DNA from: Seinonella peptonophila
GTDB taxonomy: Bacteria > Bacillota > Bacilli > Thermoactinomycetales > Thermoactinomycetaceae
NCBI RefSeq assembly: GCF_900129355.1
Contig: NZ_FQVL01000003.1
Location: 248,001-312,000, forward strand
DNA: 64,000 bases
Direction: 5' to 3'
Shown here: one piece after another, positions 8,201 to 15,632 of the stretch
How positions within the stretch are numbered: position 1 is the stretch's first letter
Layout: the number at the start of each line of letters is the position of its first letter
Notes under the pieces: model-generated
Seen by the model: only the letters and a program-made list of their open reading frames with translations
Told to the model about the DNA's origin: nothing
Database searches by the model: none
Position numbers and translations under genes: made by a program

Positions 8201-9559
8201 CTGCTGTTTGAGTGCTTTTTTCTCTGTCTGAATCTCAGCTAAACGCTTTTGCCATTTATCAATCTTTGTTTCGATTACTTTTGGCTCTTTTGTTTCTAGA
8301 TTTTCAACAATTTGTCTGATTGAGTCATCAAGTTGACCCAACGACTGACTATCACTTCCGAGTAATGAAACCGAAAGCGCTGCGATCTCTGATGGAATCA
8401 TTTCTTGTAGGACGCGTAGAGCCTGTTCCTTCTCACTCGTAACCAAAACACGCTTCCCTTGTGCCAATAAATGACTAATCAAGTTGGCAATCGTGTGACT
8501 TTTACCTGTACCTGGTGGCCCTTGAACGACGACACCACTTGATTGATTTAACTTTGTGACGATCTCCTTCTGCTGATCATTTGCTGGCAAAGGGAAAAGA
8601 AGCGGCTGCTTTAAACTTGATCCTTTTTCTGGTGTTAAGATTTCTTCTGAAACAATCTGCTGAAGTGGTGATGGAATCGACAATCCATTCTCCAATTGTT
8701 GAATAATCTTCTCTAGTTCTCTCTGCCAGAGAGAGTGTCCTTTTTTTCTGACGATCAATGCTGGGCTAAATGCCAATATTGGAGATGACTCTAATTCTTT
8801 TAAAGCTCGATAAGTTGGACGCAGCACTGACTTTTCACCAAGTAACTGAGCTACTGTTGATAAATGCTTCTTCAACTCAAATTCATTTCTTGGTTGAAAA
8901 GAATCCTGCTCCCATTGATCCATCCATTCATAAATTGCTGTTTTCTCTAATTCGTCAATATGTGTTAACCATGCTCCATCTAAGTATGTACCTTTACTTG
9001 TCTGATAAAGTGAAAAGATCCCTTGCTCTGGATCAAACATTACTTCAAGTGGTGTAATGAATAAATGTCTTGATATATCTTGTTTCTCTGTCTTCCATTG
9101 TACCAATCCATGTGCAAAGGCAATTTCTATCGTTGCACTCTCATCATCCAGTCTTTGATACAGAGCAAAGAGCGAATCATAAAGTTGCTTCGTCTGTTTT
9201 GTAGCATTTACTTTTCCAGCCCAAGGCTTCCAATTCATCTCTACCCATTCTTGAAACTCATGATCTTGAGCCTCTTTTCCTTTCATAAGCGTAGGAGACT
9301 CATGTGGATCTTGCCAGTTCGTTACCACGTCTTGCAAGGAATCAGGTATACTAAGCGGATGAATCGACTCAGGACGATATACTTTCATCCAAGCATCTTC
9401 GACTCGTTCACCCCATTCGATGCCTGCCCATCCTTCTAACTCTTCTTGCCACCAGCAATGTTCATATTCATTAAGGTGAAAATAAGGTTTATCCCATGCT
9501 TTACGTACTTCTAGTAGATAACGAAACACTTGGCGAACCTTCACTCTGATCTCATTCAT
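5273..9559 (-). CDS. Large superfamily 1 DNA/RNA helicase (Upf1-like AAA_11/AAA_12) with extra C-terminal domain
   Basis: A 1,428-residue protein. The N-terminal 340 residues are unassigned. Walker A is GPPGTGKS at about 350, followed by ANLISHLLAQGKRVLVTSEK. A long helical insert (about 430-1010) separates it from Walker B VDESSQS (about 1026) and GDDKQISP. Motifs V/VI are YRFQGDERD and FNVAASRARDQLF (about 1220-1265). This order is that of Upf1/DNA2-type SF1B helicases. The last 130 residues may be a degenerate restriction-endonuclease-like fold (YGDLIVEGGRARLAI then KQMGW), in the place where related helicases carry a Vsr-like nuclease; the catalytic residues are not clear. The start at 9559 follows AAGGTGG. 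Possible roles are genome defence or nucleic-acid repair. Confidence 0.85.
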   Translation of the reverse strand: MNEIRVKVRQVFRYLLEVRKAWDKPYFHLNEYEHCWWQEELEGWAGIEWGERVEDAWMKVYRPESIHPLSIPDSLQDVVTNWQDPHESPTLMKGKEAQDHEFQEWVEMNWKPWAGKVNATKQTKQLYDSLFALYQRLDDESATIEIAFAHGLVQWKTEKQDISRHLFITPLEVMFDPEQGIFSLYQTSKGTYLDGAWLTHIDELEKTAIYEWMDQWEQDSFQPRNEFELKKHLSTVAQLLGEKSVLRPTYRALKELESSPILAFSPALIVRKKGHSLWQRELEKIIQQLENGLSIPSPLQQIVSEEILTPEKGSSLKQPLLFPLPANDQQKEIVTKLNQSSGVVVQGPPGTGKSHTIANLISHLLAQGKRVLVTSEKEQALRVLQEMIPSEIAALSVSLLGSDSQSLGQLDDSIRQIVENLETKEPKVIETKIDKWQKRLAEIQTEKKALKQQIVARSQLEEQPIGLTNPSMIPQEATKWLKDHKEQHWIPDVIPFQTEEPLNEQEKEQLVDGLNRFHPDVWKDYQQNRPKTADLLTPTAFERMIQEYEQATEEKQGKESLIHHWNINVPLSSSLDSAIKTTNEAIFKLRTFSSQRWKIMILKDIVAGGDRLHNWEEFLDDGRERLSVINDLQKNLMEYEIKLPIDRKHGLIREDLLTVLERMEENKNTGWMFQHLFGRKLGYIFKECFINDIPPRHEDDIRLLIDYIDWRDLLSRFVLRWNRMMEFVDGPFIEADNHRLFVEITEQLDEIEQLLNWNAEWVLPLHQWVQDLGVPSADWTHIDWFQQFSKGLYACKTYLKWKQVDQYYQQLVEKLTAGKESGGAHPVWGQLEEACLQKDVDKWRAAYQQIQEREQVQNDFEAFHVLLSKLKLICPQWVQQFVTERKEKDRVVWPTDWSDAWLAAQLRTWVDEYRALPSIDQMEEELLALETKELQITRHLVAEMAWQEMLSHITPEQKRSLISWFQNIKKIGKGTGKYADKYRSEASRDMKRCQEAIPVWIMPLHRVIETMELTEQRFDVVIVDESSQSNLFALCGLMRGEKVVIVGDDKQISPEAIGFDRQLNHELMERYLKGVPQMAQFEIMTSLYDLSSRVFTSKIMLKEHFRSVPDIIQFSNQQFYDNQLELLRVPTKDELFEEPLVSVHVTDGKRSSGTKMLNIPEAEAIVEKIVACCNDERYKHKTMGVISLMRSDQAKWIENQLRQRIGEAELLRRKLICGDPYRFQGDERDVIFLSLVVTEEGSRSVLNKETDRRRFNVAASRARDQLFLFHSISLSSLHPNCMRARLLQHVQDHRAVHAGIKEEIPYFDHSMIQEIYQWLDQRGYQVRTGTPYGDLIVEGGRARLAIHCLYEAWVNQGEWQNDWSKKRILKQMGWSFYHILAGDFHLNESEILTQLEQRIKELGIEPSEEKLSRNEYAQEFVATTTNYF

Positions 9560-9767
9560 AGCATCCACCTTTTAATCAACAAAGTAATCTGAAGGATAAA
9601 GTAATCTTCATCCAATTATAAGCTTGTACACTTCAGCAGCCCTCTAGAAACAGAACGATACAAACAGAATGTTATAGCAAATCTCTACGAGGAACAACTA
9701 AATCTCCAAACTCTCTTTTTATTCATTTCCCCGCTTTATTATTGCCAAACAAAAAAACGGAAAATTC

Positions 9768-10613
9768 TCATAAATTTCCATTTGCTGTCTGCAAATTAGA
9801 AATCATAGCAACCACTGATTCAGAAAAGCGAAACCAATAGCATTCACCTAATAAACATATCGTTTCAACTTGAACACCATTACTGATCAAATCTTTTAGC
9901 ACCGGTAAAAATCGGTGTTCATATTCAATTTTATTTATTTTTGGTGGGGGCTGCTCCGTATATTTTAGGTAATACATGGCCTCGACTTTCCTCCATAACT
10001 CTTCCACTATTTTCTTCTTTCTTTCTTCCTCCCATTGACGACGATGCCTCTTTTTTTGCTCCTCTTTCCATTGATTTTTCGCATTTTCTTTACCTAACTC
10101 AAAAAGAAATTTTACATTACATGGTAATATCTTCTCTGAGAGTTGTTGAGCGGCTTGAAAAATTGCTTGGTCTGCCTGATAAGATTCAATTGCAGTTTGA
10201 CAAACCTGCTCCCATTCCTGCTGGGAACATTCAGGAAATGAATCACGAACAAAAGCGTAAAATTGTTGATAGACCCAAGTATAGGTTAATTGTTCAAACT
10301 CCTGTCGATATGAATCATACTGAAAGTCTTGATCTTCCTCAAGCCCCGGATAAGTGATCCCATTATATTCAGATAAGAATTGATCCAGCGAATCATAATC
10401 TGCAAGGTGAAATTCCTGCTGTGTCTTGACAAGTGATGTTTCCCCATGATCCATTGTCAGTTCACATTTTGTCTGGGTCAAAATGTTATAAGCAAACCAT
10501 TGTGCAACTAATTGTAGATACAGGTGGAGTTGGTCTAATAAACGAGCTTCAAGGTGTGAAGCGAGTTCTTCCTGAAATGCGATCACCTCTTGTTTTGATA
10601 AGGACTTTGTCAT
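9768..10613 (-). CDS. Uncharacterised protein upstream of the helicase gene
   Basis: A 281-residue soluble protein, rich in Gln, Glu and aromatic residues, with a strongly basic helical stretch near 185-215 (Lys/Arg/Glu-rich). I do not recognise a family. There is no signal peptide or membrane segment. An ATG at 10613 with AGGGG at good spacing is preferred over a GTG three codons earlier. It lies 208 bp upstream of the helicase gene on the same strand, so the two could be cotranscribed and work together, but no obvious terminator or promoter settles this. Confidence 0.65.
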   Translation of the reverse strand: MTKSLSKQEVIAFQEELASHLEARLLDQLHLYLQLVAQWFAYNILTQTKCELTMDHGETSLVKTQQEFHLADYDSLDQFLSEYNGITYPGLEEDQDFQYDSYRQEFEQLTYTWVYQQFYAFVRDSFPECSQQEWEQVCQTAIESYQADQAIFQAAQQLSEKILPCNVKFLFELGKENAKNQWKEEQKKRHRRQWEEERKKKIVEELWRKVEAMYYLKYTEQPPPKINKIEYEHRFLPVLKDLISNGVQVETICLLGECYWFRFSESVVAMISNLQTANGNL

Positions 10614-10668
10614 CCCTGACACCCCTATTTCTTCAAGCTCTTTATCTTATATTTTCGTACCATATTCC

Positions 10669-10705
10669 ACAAAAAAAGGGCGACTCCTTCTATTCGCCCT
10701 TTTCA
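10669..10705 (-). terminator. Terminator after fabV
   Basis: AAAAAAGGGCGA...TCGCCCTTTTC: a 7-bp GC-rich stem with runs of A and T on both sides, so it can act in both directions. It lies 110 bp past the fabV stop and just ahead of the 281-residue gene. Confidence 0.75.
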
Positions 10706-10813
10706 TCTAATATATGACAGACCTCGCCTTGCAATGTATGATTCAGCTTGTATTTGAAGACATGGTGATGAATATTCCGTGTTATTGAAAGGAATGCCGT
10801 TGGTTCAATCTGT

Positions 10814-12016
10814 TTACTCTGGGATGCTTTTGATAGGAACAGCAATGGCTACATCTTGCTCATAATCGACACCCTCAATCGCAAAACCAAACAATCGCAA
10901 AAATTGTCTACGATATCCTTCTATGTCAGATAGCTCTTCAATATTTTCAGTGGTCAATTTTTCCCACTTTTGTTCGACTGCCTGTTGAATCTCTGGTTTC
11001 ATCTCTAAATCATCGATTCGAATTCGATCTTGACTGTCGACAGGAATCTCACCATCCAGTCGATAAAGCCGATCTTGATATAAACGAAACATCTGTTCAA
11101 TACAATCTTCATGAACACCTTGTTTTTTCATTTCACCATAGAGTAGAGAAATGTATAGCGGAACTACAGGAATTGCAGCGCTTGCTTGCGTGACAACAGC
11201 TTTATTCACTGACACTAGAGCACGTCCATTACATTTTTGTTGTAAATAATGGTTCAAAGCACGCCCGCGCTGTTCAAGGTCATCTTTTGCTTTCCCAATC
11301 GTACCAGTTCGGTAAATGTCGTGGGTCAGCTCTGGGCCAATGTAGGAGTAGGCAACGGTTTTAGCGCCTTCAGCCAAGACGTCAGCTTCAGCTAACGCAT
11401 GTAGCCACATTTCCCAATCTTCTCCACCCATTACAGCAATCGTCTGCTCAATTTCCTCTTCTGATGCCGGCTCTATTGATGTCTCTGATACGACACCTGA
11501 TTGAAAATCTACAGTCTTACTTGTAAATCGTTTGCCAATCGGCTTAATAACCGAGGAAAAAACTTCTCCAGTCTCAGGATGTTTCCGCTTTGGAGCTGCC
11601 AAACTATAGACGACTAGGTCTACTGTACCCCAATCTTGTTTAATTTGCTGGATCACTTGCTCTTTTAACTCATTAGAAAAAGCATCACCATTAAAACTTT
11701 TAGCATAATATCCATCAGCAGTGGCAGCTTCTTCAAAAGCAGCACTATTGTACCACCCTGCTGTAGCCGGTCGACTCTTGGTAGCAGGTCGTTCAAAAAA
11801 AACACCGATTGTTTCTGCGTCAGAAGCATACGTTGCCACAATTCGCGATGCCAATCCATATCCAGTCGAAGAACCAATCACTAAAACTCGCTTTGGCCCT
11901 TTGCTTAATTTGATCTGATTTTTCACATATGTAATCTGCTTACGAACATGTTCCGCACAGCCGATTGGATGTGCCGTTGTACAGATAAACCCGCGAACTC
12001 TTGGTTTGACTATCAT
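10814..12016 (-). CDS. fabV: Enoyl-[acyl-carrier-protein] reductase FabV (trans-2-enoyl-CoA reductase family)
   Basis: A 400-residue protein, the normal FabV length. It opens with VKPRVRGFICTTAHPIGC, typical of FabV/TER. It has the NAD-binding loop VLVIGSSTGYGLASR and the active-site pattern Y-x8-K in IYRTGTIGKAKDDLE, where the Tyr and Lys are eight residues apart as in FabV rather than six as in FabI. The enzyme reduces the trans-2 double bond in the last step of each fatty-acid elongation cycle; FabV enzymes resist triclosan. It is a single-gene unit with no other fatty-acid gene nearby. FabV is best known from Gram-negative bacteria. Confidence 0.93.
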   Translation of the reverse strand: MIVKPRVRGFICTTAHPIGCAEHVRKQITYVKNQIKLSKGPKRVLVIGSSTGYGLASRIVATYASDAETIGVFFERPATKSRPATAGWYNSAAFEEAATADGYYAKSFNGDAFSNELKEQVIQQIKQDWGTVDLVVYSLAAPKRKHPETGEVFSSVIKPIGKRFTSKTVDFQSGVVSETSIEPASEEEIEQTIAVMGGEDWEMWLHALAEADVLAEGAKTVAYSYIGPELTHDIYRTGTIGKAKDDLEQRGRALNHYLQQKCNGRALVSVNKAVVTQASAAIPVVPLYISLLYGEMKKQGVHEDCIEQMFRLYQDRLYRLDGEIPVDSQDRIRIDDLEMKPEIQQAVEQKWEKLTTENIEELSDIEGYRRQFLRLFGFAIEGVDYEQDVAIAVPIKSIPE

Positions 12017-12149
12017 CTTCTCATTCCTTTGATCATAGATTCTCTCCTCGAGTATAACATGATGCCCAATTTACGAGAAGATCGTTATACCAGATCTCTT
12101 CCAATTATGAGACCATAAGCTTGTTCACAAGGACAAATAGAATATTTAA

Positions 12150-12412
12150 CTCAGACTAAAGAAAAACCTTTTTAGCGAGTGAAGAGGTGATCGGCAAAGC
12201 TCTATTTCGGGCGCAACTTAGCGGAATGGCAGCTGAAGCGGTATTTTCCTTTCGGGCAAACTGTTCGAGTCTCCGCCAGGCGGATACCGGAGGAGGCGAG
12301 TTTTGCCCGACCGCGAAGGCTGACAGAAAGCGGACAGCCCCACATCCTTGCTAGCCCGGGTCGGAGCGTCGCCGAGAACCACGAGCCGCCGATCACGTGA
12401 CTTTGTCTACAT
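12150..12412 (-). repeat. Small repeat element C (GC-rich, hairpin-forming)
   Basis: About 263 bp, bounded by CAGACTAAAGAAAAACC on the left and GACTTTGTCTACA on the right, the same ends (in reverse orientation) as elements A and B at 19850 and 29309. An inner inverted repeat GTGATCGGC (12187-12195) and GCCGATCAC (12388-12396) would close a long hairpin. The inside is much like element D at 31926: both hold a CAAAGCTCYATTTCGGGC-type segment and GGAGGCGAGTTTTGCCCG. No ORF is supported. It separates fabV from the next unit. Confidence 0.75.
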
Positions 12413-12419
12413 GCTGTAT

Positions 12420-12447
12420 TTGACTGAATGATAAATTATACTATAAT
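12420..12447 (+). promoter_or_regulatory. Sigma-A type promoter
   Basis: TTGACT (12420-12425), a 16-base spacer, then TATAAT (12442-12447). It directly follows the right end of repeat element C and drives the short unit ending at the terminator near 12743. Confidence 0.65.
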
Positions 12448-12547
12448 AGTACTGAATTTTGGAAATGGGTCATCTGGAAGCGAGGAAAGGAATATTTCCC
12501 CAGGCGACCATCATTTGGTGCTACCTAAATTTGGAGTTTGGTGAAGC

Positions 12548-12703
12548 ATGTCTAACAACAACCCAGTCGATCCGGAGGAAGAGCGCCAGAGAGCTGAAGA
12601 GGCTAACAGGAAGCGTCGGAAGCTCGAGAGGAAATCTCCAAGCGAAACGAGAGGCTGTCGAAAGAGCGCAGGAACCAGAACTAGAAGAGCTAGTAATCCA
12701 TAA
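12548..12703 (+). CDS. Possible small, highly charged protein (51 residues), or a non-coding transcript
   Basis: The ORF starts MSNNNPVDPEEERQRAEE and continues Arg/Lys-rich to a C-terminal RASNP. A weak ribosome site (GGAG 11 bases, or GGTGAAG 1 base, ahead) precedes the ATG. The segment is clearly more GC- and purine-rich than its surroundings. A strong promoter 100 bp upstream and a strong terminator right after the stop make this a compact, complete transcription unit of about 290 nt. No family is recognised, and all three plus-strand frames look charged because the DNA is purine-rich, so it may equally be a structured RNA. Confidence 0.35.
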   Translation: MSNNNPVDPEEERQRAEEANRKRRKLERKSPSETRGCRKSAGTRTRRASNP

Positions 12704-12745
12704 CACCAGCCGAAGGGGAAGAGCCCACTTCGGCTGGTTGTTTTA
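12704..12745 (+). terminator. Terminator of the short GC-rich unit
   Basis: Arms ACCAGCCGAAG and CTTCGGCTGGT around a GGGAAGAGCCCA loop, followed by TGTTTTATA. Strong Rho-independent terminator on the plus strand. Confidence 0.85.
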
Positions 12746-12867
12746 TAATCATACATTTACAGTCATGACAATTGCTTGTATGATCTAGGGAACAGGTGGG
12801 TTTTCACTGCTAAATCTGTATATAATAAGATTTGCACACAACCGATGAAAGGACGACTAATCTATCG

Positions 12868-13347
12868 ATGCTGGAGTCTCTGTTTTCCAACTTCCCTTTA
12901 TGGACCTCAGTTATTACGATCTTCTTTGCCCAACTGCTCAAGGTTCCGTGGAACTATTTCACCAATCATACATGGGACTGGCGATGGCTTGCCAATTCAG
13001 GAGGTATGCCAAGTGGACACACTTCAGCCGCTACCTCGCTTGCTACTTCGATTGGCTTAACCAGTGGTTGGGAGAGCCCATCCTTCGCCATCGCAACTAT
13101 TTTTTCGATTGTTGTCATGTACGATGCAACAGGCGTTCGTCGTCATGCAGGTATGCAAGCACAGGTGATTAACCAGCTAGCAGATGATTTTACACGGTTG
13201 TTGATTCAATTGCGTCATCAAAAGGAAGCCCAAGACCCTCAGCGCACTCCTTTGAAAGAGATATTAGGTCATCAACCCATTGAAGTGTTTACTGGACTTT
13301 GGTTTGGAATTGCAATGGCACTTATCTGTTATTATATCTGGTGGTGA
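12868..13347 (+). CDS. yuiD: Divergent PAP2-family membrane protein (YuiD)
   Basis: A 159-residue membrane protein of the DivPAP2 family. Clear signatures are GGMPSGHTSA and YDATGVRRHAG, which match YuiD of B. subtilis and the acid-phosphatase/vanadium-peroxidase-like fold; the conserved Ser/His/Arg suggest a lipid phosphatase-type site, though function is unproven. An upstream TTG (12832) is in frame, but the ATG at 12868 matches the family N-terminus (LFSNFPLWTSV). The stop codon coincides with the outer end of the decayed TnpB element, so the native last residues may have been altered by that insertion. Confidence 0.85.
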   Translation: MLESLFSNFPLWTSVITIFFAQLLKVPWNYFTNHTWDWRWLANSGGMPSGHTSAATSLATSIGLTSGWESPSFAIATIFSIVVMYDATGVRRHAGMQAQVINQLADDFTRLLIQLRHQKEAQDPQRTPLKEILGHQPIEVFTGLWFGIAMALICYYIWW

Positions 13348-13441
13348 ACTACATCGCCATTAAAATGGTGAGCTTCTTGTTTCATCGAACCGACCAACGT
13401 CGTATTTCTCCGCGAAGGCACGTTCCATGCCAAGATTAGGT
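13344..13441 (-). ncRNA. Remnant omega-RNA / right end of an IS605-type TnpB element
   Basis: Read on the minus strand after the tnpB stop, this segment ends GAAGCTCACC...GGCGATGTAGTTCAC, the layout of the omega-RNA scaffold and right end of IS605/IS1341-type elements (GAAGC-stem-GTTCAC). The outer end GTGAAC (13344-13349 on the plus strand) overlaps the yuiD stop. Identity is inferred from pattern, not from a covariance search. Confidence 0.55.
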
Positions 13442-13731
13442 TCAGTCTACTTGTCCATATGCTAGCATTGGATCATATCCAATCGCTTTATGTAGTATGT
13501 TTCTTGCGGCGTTTATGTCTCTATCTTCTGTATACCCACAAGAACAACGATGGACTCTTTCTCTTAATTTTTCTTTACGATCCGACCACATTCAGAGTAA
13601 GCCTAGGACGTATTGTATGGGTCAACTCGTATCACTTCTTACCAGCATATTCTGCTTTGTAAGTAGTGAATTGTACAAGTTGGCTCCATCCAGCGTCAAC
13701 CATACTTTACGAAAGTTTATGATTTTTGATC
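13442..13731 (-). pseudogene. Decayed TnpB (IS605/IS1341-type RNA-guided nuclease), C-terminal fragment
   Basis: Translation of the minus strand shows the C-terminal part of TnpB in pieces: DAGWSQLVQFTTYKAEYAGK, then YSECGRIVKKN, then RCSCGYTEDRDINAARNIL ending HKAIGYDPMLAYGQVD and TGA at 13442-13444. The first Cys pair is spoiled (only one Cys kept), the second CxC pair and the final RuvC Asp (DRDINAARN) are present. At least three in-frame stops and one or two frameshifts break the gene, and the N-terminal two thirds are missing. It is a dead relic; whether active copies exist elsewhere is unknown. Confidence 0.85.
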
Positions 13732-13740
13732 ATTCCATAA

Positions 13741-13765
13741 AAAAACTGCCTGAAGGCAGTTTTCT
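13741..13765 (-). terminator. Terminator of yuiB
   Basis: AAAACTGCC, loop TGAA, GGCAGTTTTC: compact hairpin with A and T tracts on both sides, 7 bp past the yuiB stop. It can work in both directions. Confidence 0.85.
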
Positions 13766-13771
13766 TGGTTT

Positions 13772-14068
13772 TTAGAACATCCGATATCCTTTTGTACGCA
13801 AGGTTTGAATAGTCCAACCACTACCAAAAGCCCCCAATAGACCAACTAATAAAACAGTTAAATCCACCCAATGGTATTCATGTAACCGAAATAACAAAAC
13901 CACGATAATCACCGCATAGATCACGCCAGGCAACCAAGTCGTCTTTAAAATCATGTTTAAAATAAAACCGATCCCAAAAAGCAACACAAAAAATAATGGG
14001 ATGGAGATAATAAATTGTGGCAACGAAAGTGGCATCGCTGCCAATAAAAATGTATTAGCTAAGGTCAT
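13772..14068 (-). CDS. yuiB: YuiB-like membrane protein
   Basis: A 98-residue protein with three or four predicted membrane helices. It shares with B. subtilis YuiB the segment FFVLLFGIGFILNMILKTTW and the C-terminal ending KGYRMF. The start is set at 14068, where GGAG lies 8 bases upstream; an ATG at 14131 would add residues not seen in the family. It lies directly downstream of the type II NADH dehydrogenase gene, as in B. subtilis, suggesting a shared role at the membrane, but no function is known. Confidence 0.8.
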   Translation of the reverse strand: MTLANTFLLAAMPLSLPQFIISIPLFFVLLFGIGFILNMILKTTWLPGVIYAVIIVVLLFRLHEYHWVDLTVLLVGLLGAFGSGWTIQTLRTKGYRMF

Positions 14069-14150
14069 GATAATCGCTCCAACTTTTTCGCATTTGCCAA
14101 ACATTGTAGCTGAAATAGTGAAGCGAAACAATCAACAAACCGTGACAAAT

Positions 14151-15341
14151 CTACAAGCGACCTTTACGTAGTAATAAAGAGACTCCGCCTAATAAGAAAA
14201 GCCATCTCAAGTCGGTTGCACGTTTTAACCAACTCGCAGTCCAACCATAATATTTTTTTCCCCAAACGATTCCAATCGCCTCTTTTTTTCCAAGCGATGC
14301 TATGGTCCCTTTATTGTCAAATTGGAATGTTTTCAGCTCATTGCCTCGCAATGTTGCGACAAGGCTTCGTCCAAGATATTGCCCTTGTTGTGTAGATATC
14401 TGAGCAGTAGGTGGATATGGGCGGTTTATCTCCTCATTAATGACCAAAGAGCTATCTCCAATGACAAAGATATTATCATGTCCTGGTGCACGGAGATATT
14501 GATCCACTTTTACACGACCACGCATATTTTCGATTCCTGCTTCCTCAATCAAACGATTTCCACGAACCCCGCCTGTCCATACAACAGTCGATGCTCTGAT
14601 CTCTTCACCGCCTTTTACGATGACACTCTCACCTGTGCATTTTTCTATTGGTGTGGAAATTTTAAATTCTACACCTTTCGACTCTAGATACTTGACGGCA
14701 TAATCAACTAATTCCTGATCAAAACCGGGCAACACAGTAGGTGCTGCTTCAATATTCACAATCCGTACTTTTTCTAAGGGAATATCATATTCACGACACA
14801 ATTCGGGCATCCGATCAACTAATTCTCCAACATATTCAATTCCAGTAAACCCAGCTCCACCAACAACAATCGTAATTAACTCTTCTTTTTTCTCCGTTTG
14901 ATACCTTGAGAACATATATTCCATATGCTCTCTAATCATCCGTACACTATTGATACTGCGAATAAAGAAAGCATTTTCTAGTAGACCTTCAATTCCAAAT
15001 GTTTCGGGGGCACTCCCTAATCCAACCACCAGATAATCATAAGCTAATGGGTCGTGCTGATCCAAATGAACTGTTTTCTTCTCAATATCAATTGATGTAA
15101 CACGATCTTGTATAAAGTTCACCTTGCGTTTGTTAATAATTGAGGATATCGACACTCTGGCATGATCGTGATGCGATGTGCCTGCCGCTGGTTTATGCAA
15201 CTCCGTTGTAAAGTAATGATATGAATTCTGGTTGACTAACGTAATTTCAGCTTCGTTGTAATTTAACTCCTTGGCTAGACCTTTGGCTGTCATTAGCCCA
15301 CCATATCCAGCGCCAAGAATCACAATCTTGGGTCGACTCAT
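14151..15341 (-). CDS. Type II NADH dehydrogenase (NDH-2, YumB/YutJ family)
   Basis: A 396-residue flavoprotein. The FAD-binding motif ILGAGYGGLMTAKGL is at residues 7-21, the NADH-binding motif VVGGAGFTGIEYVGEL at about 160-175, and the second FAD segment IFVIGDSS at about 290. The C-terminal part has a helical stretch that can hold the enzyme at the membrane (TDLRWLFLLGGVSLL). It passes electrons from NADH to menaquinone without pumping protons. It is upstream of yuiB and divergent from yumC, the arrangement of the B. subtilis redox cluster. A redox-sensing (Rex) site was not identified. Confidence 0.92.
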   Translation of the reverse strand: MSRPKIVILGAGYGGLMTAKGLAKELNYNEAEITLVNQNSYHYFTTELHKPAAGTSHHDHARVSISSIINKRKVNFIQDRVTSIDIEKKTVHLDQHDPLAYDYLVVGLGSAPETFGIEGLLENAFFIRSINSVRMIREHMEYMFSRYQTEKKEELITIVVGGAGFTGIEYVGELVDRMPELCREYDIPLEKVRIVNIEAAPTVLPGFDQELVDYAVKYLESKGVEFKISTPIEKCTGESVIVKGGEEIRASTVVWTGGVRGNRLIEEAGIENMRGRVKVDQYLRAPGHDNIFVIGDSSLVINEEINRPYPPTAQISTQQGQYLGRSLVATLRGNELKTFQFDNKGTIASLGKKEAIGIVWGKKYYGWTASWLKRATDLRWLFLLGGVSLLLRKGRL

Positions 15342-15632
15342 TTTTATCCCACCTATTTGAATAAATTAAGATGATCATAATAAAGTATGATAAAATTATC
15401 ACAAAGTAGCAGTTGTATAAACCACCATCGTTGTCTCATAACAATGTTTATGATATGATTTTCACGAACTTTATGCAAGGATTTTATTGCTATTCTTTCC
15501 TGTTTTCTCGTTAATATTGCGAAGCGATTTGCCCAAATACTGGAATCCCACTTCATCCGTTGTAAGGATTCATTCATGTAAAATCTGATATTTTTTTATT
15601 TCCAACTATCCAAATTTTGCGGAGGTGTCAGC

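Noticed and set aside
10779-10800. Short match (CGTGTTATTG..AAAGGA) to repeat element A
   Set aside because: Too short, and neither element end is present.
12459-12788. 109-codon plus-strand ORF overlapping the short GC-rich unit
   Set aside because: It has no ribosome site and runs through the terminator hairpin.
15353-15577. 74-codon minus-strand ORF between the NDH-2 and yumC genes
   Set aside because: No ribosome site and composition like non-coding DNA; probably chance.
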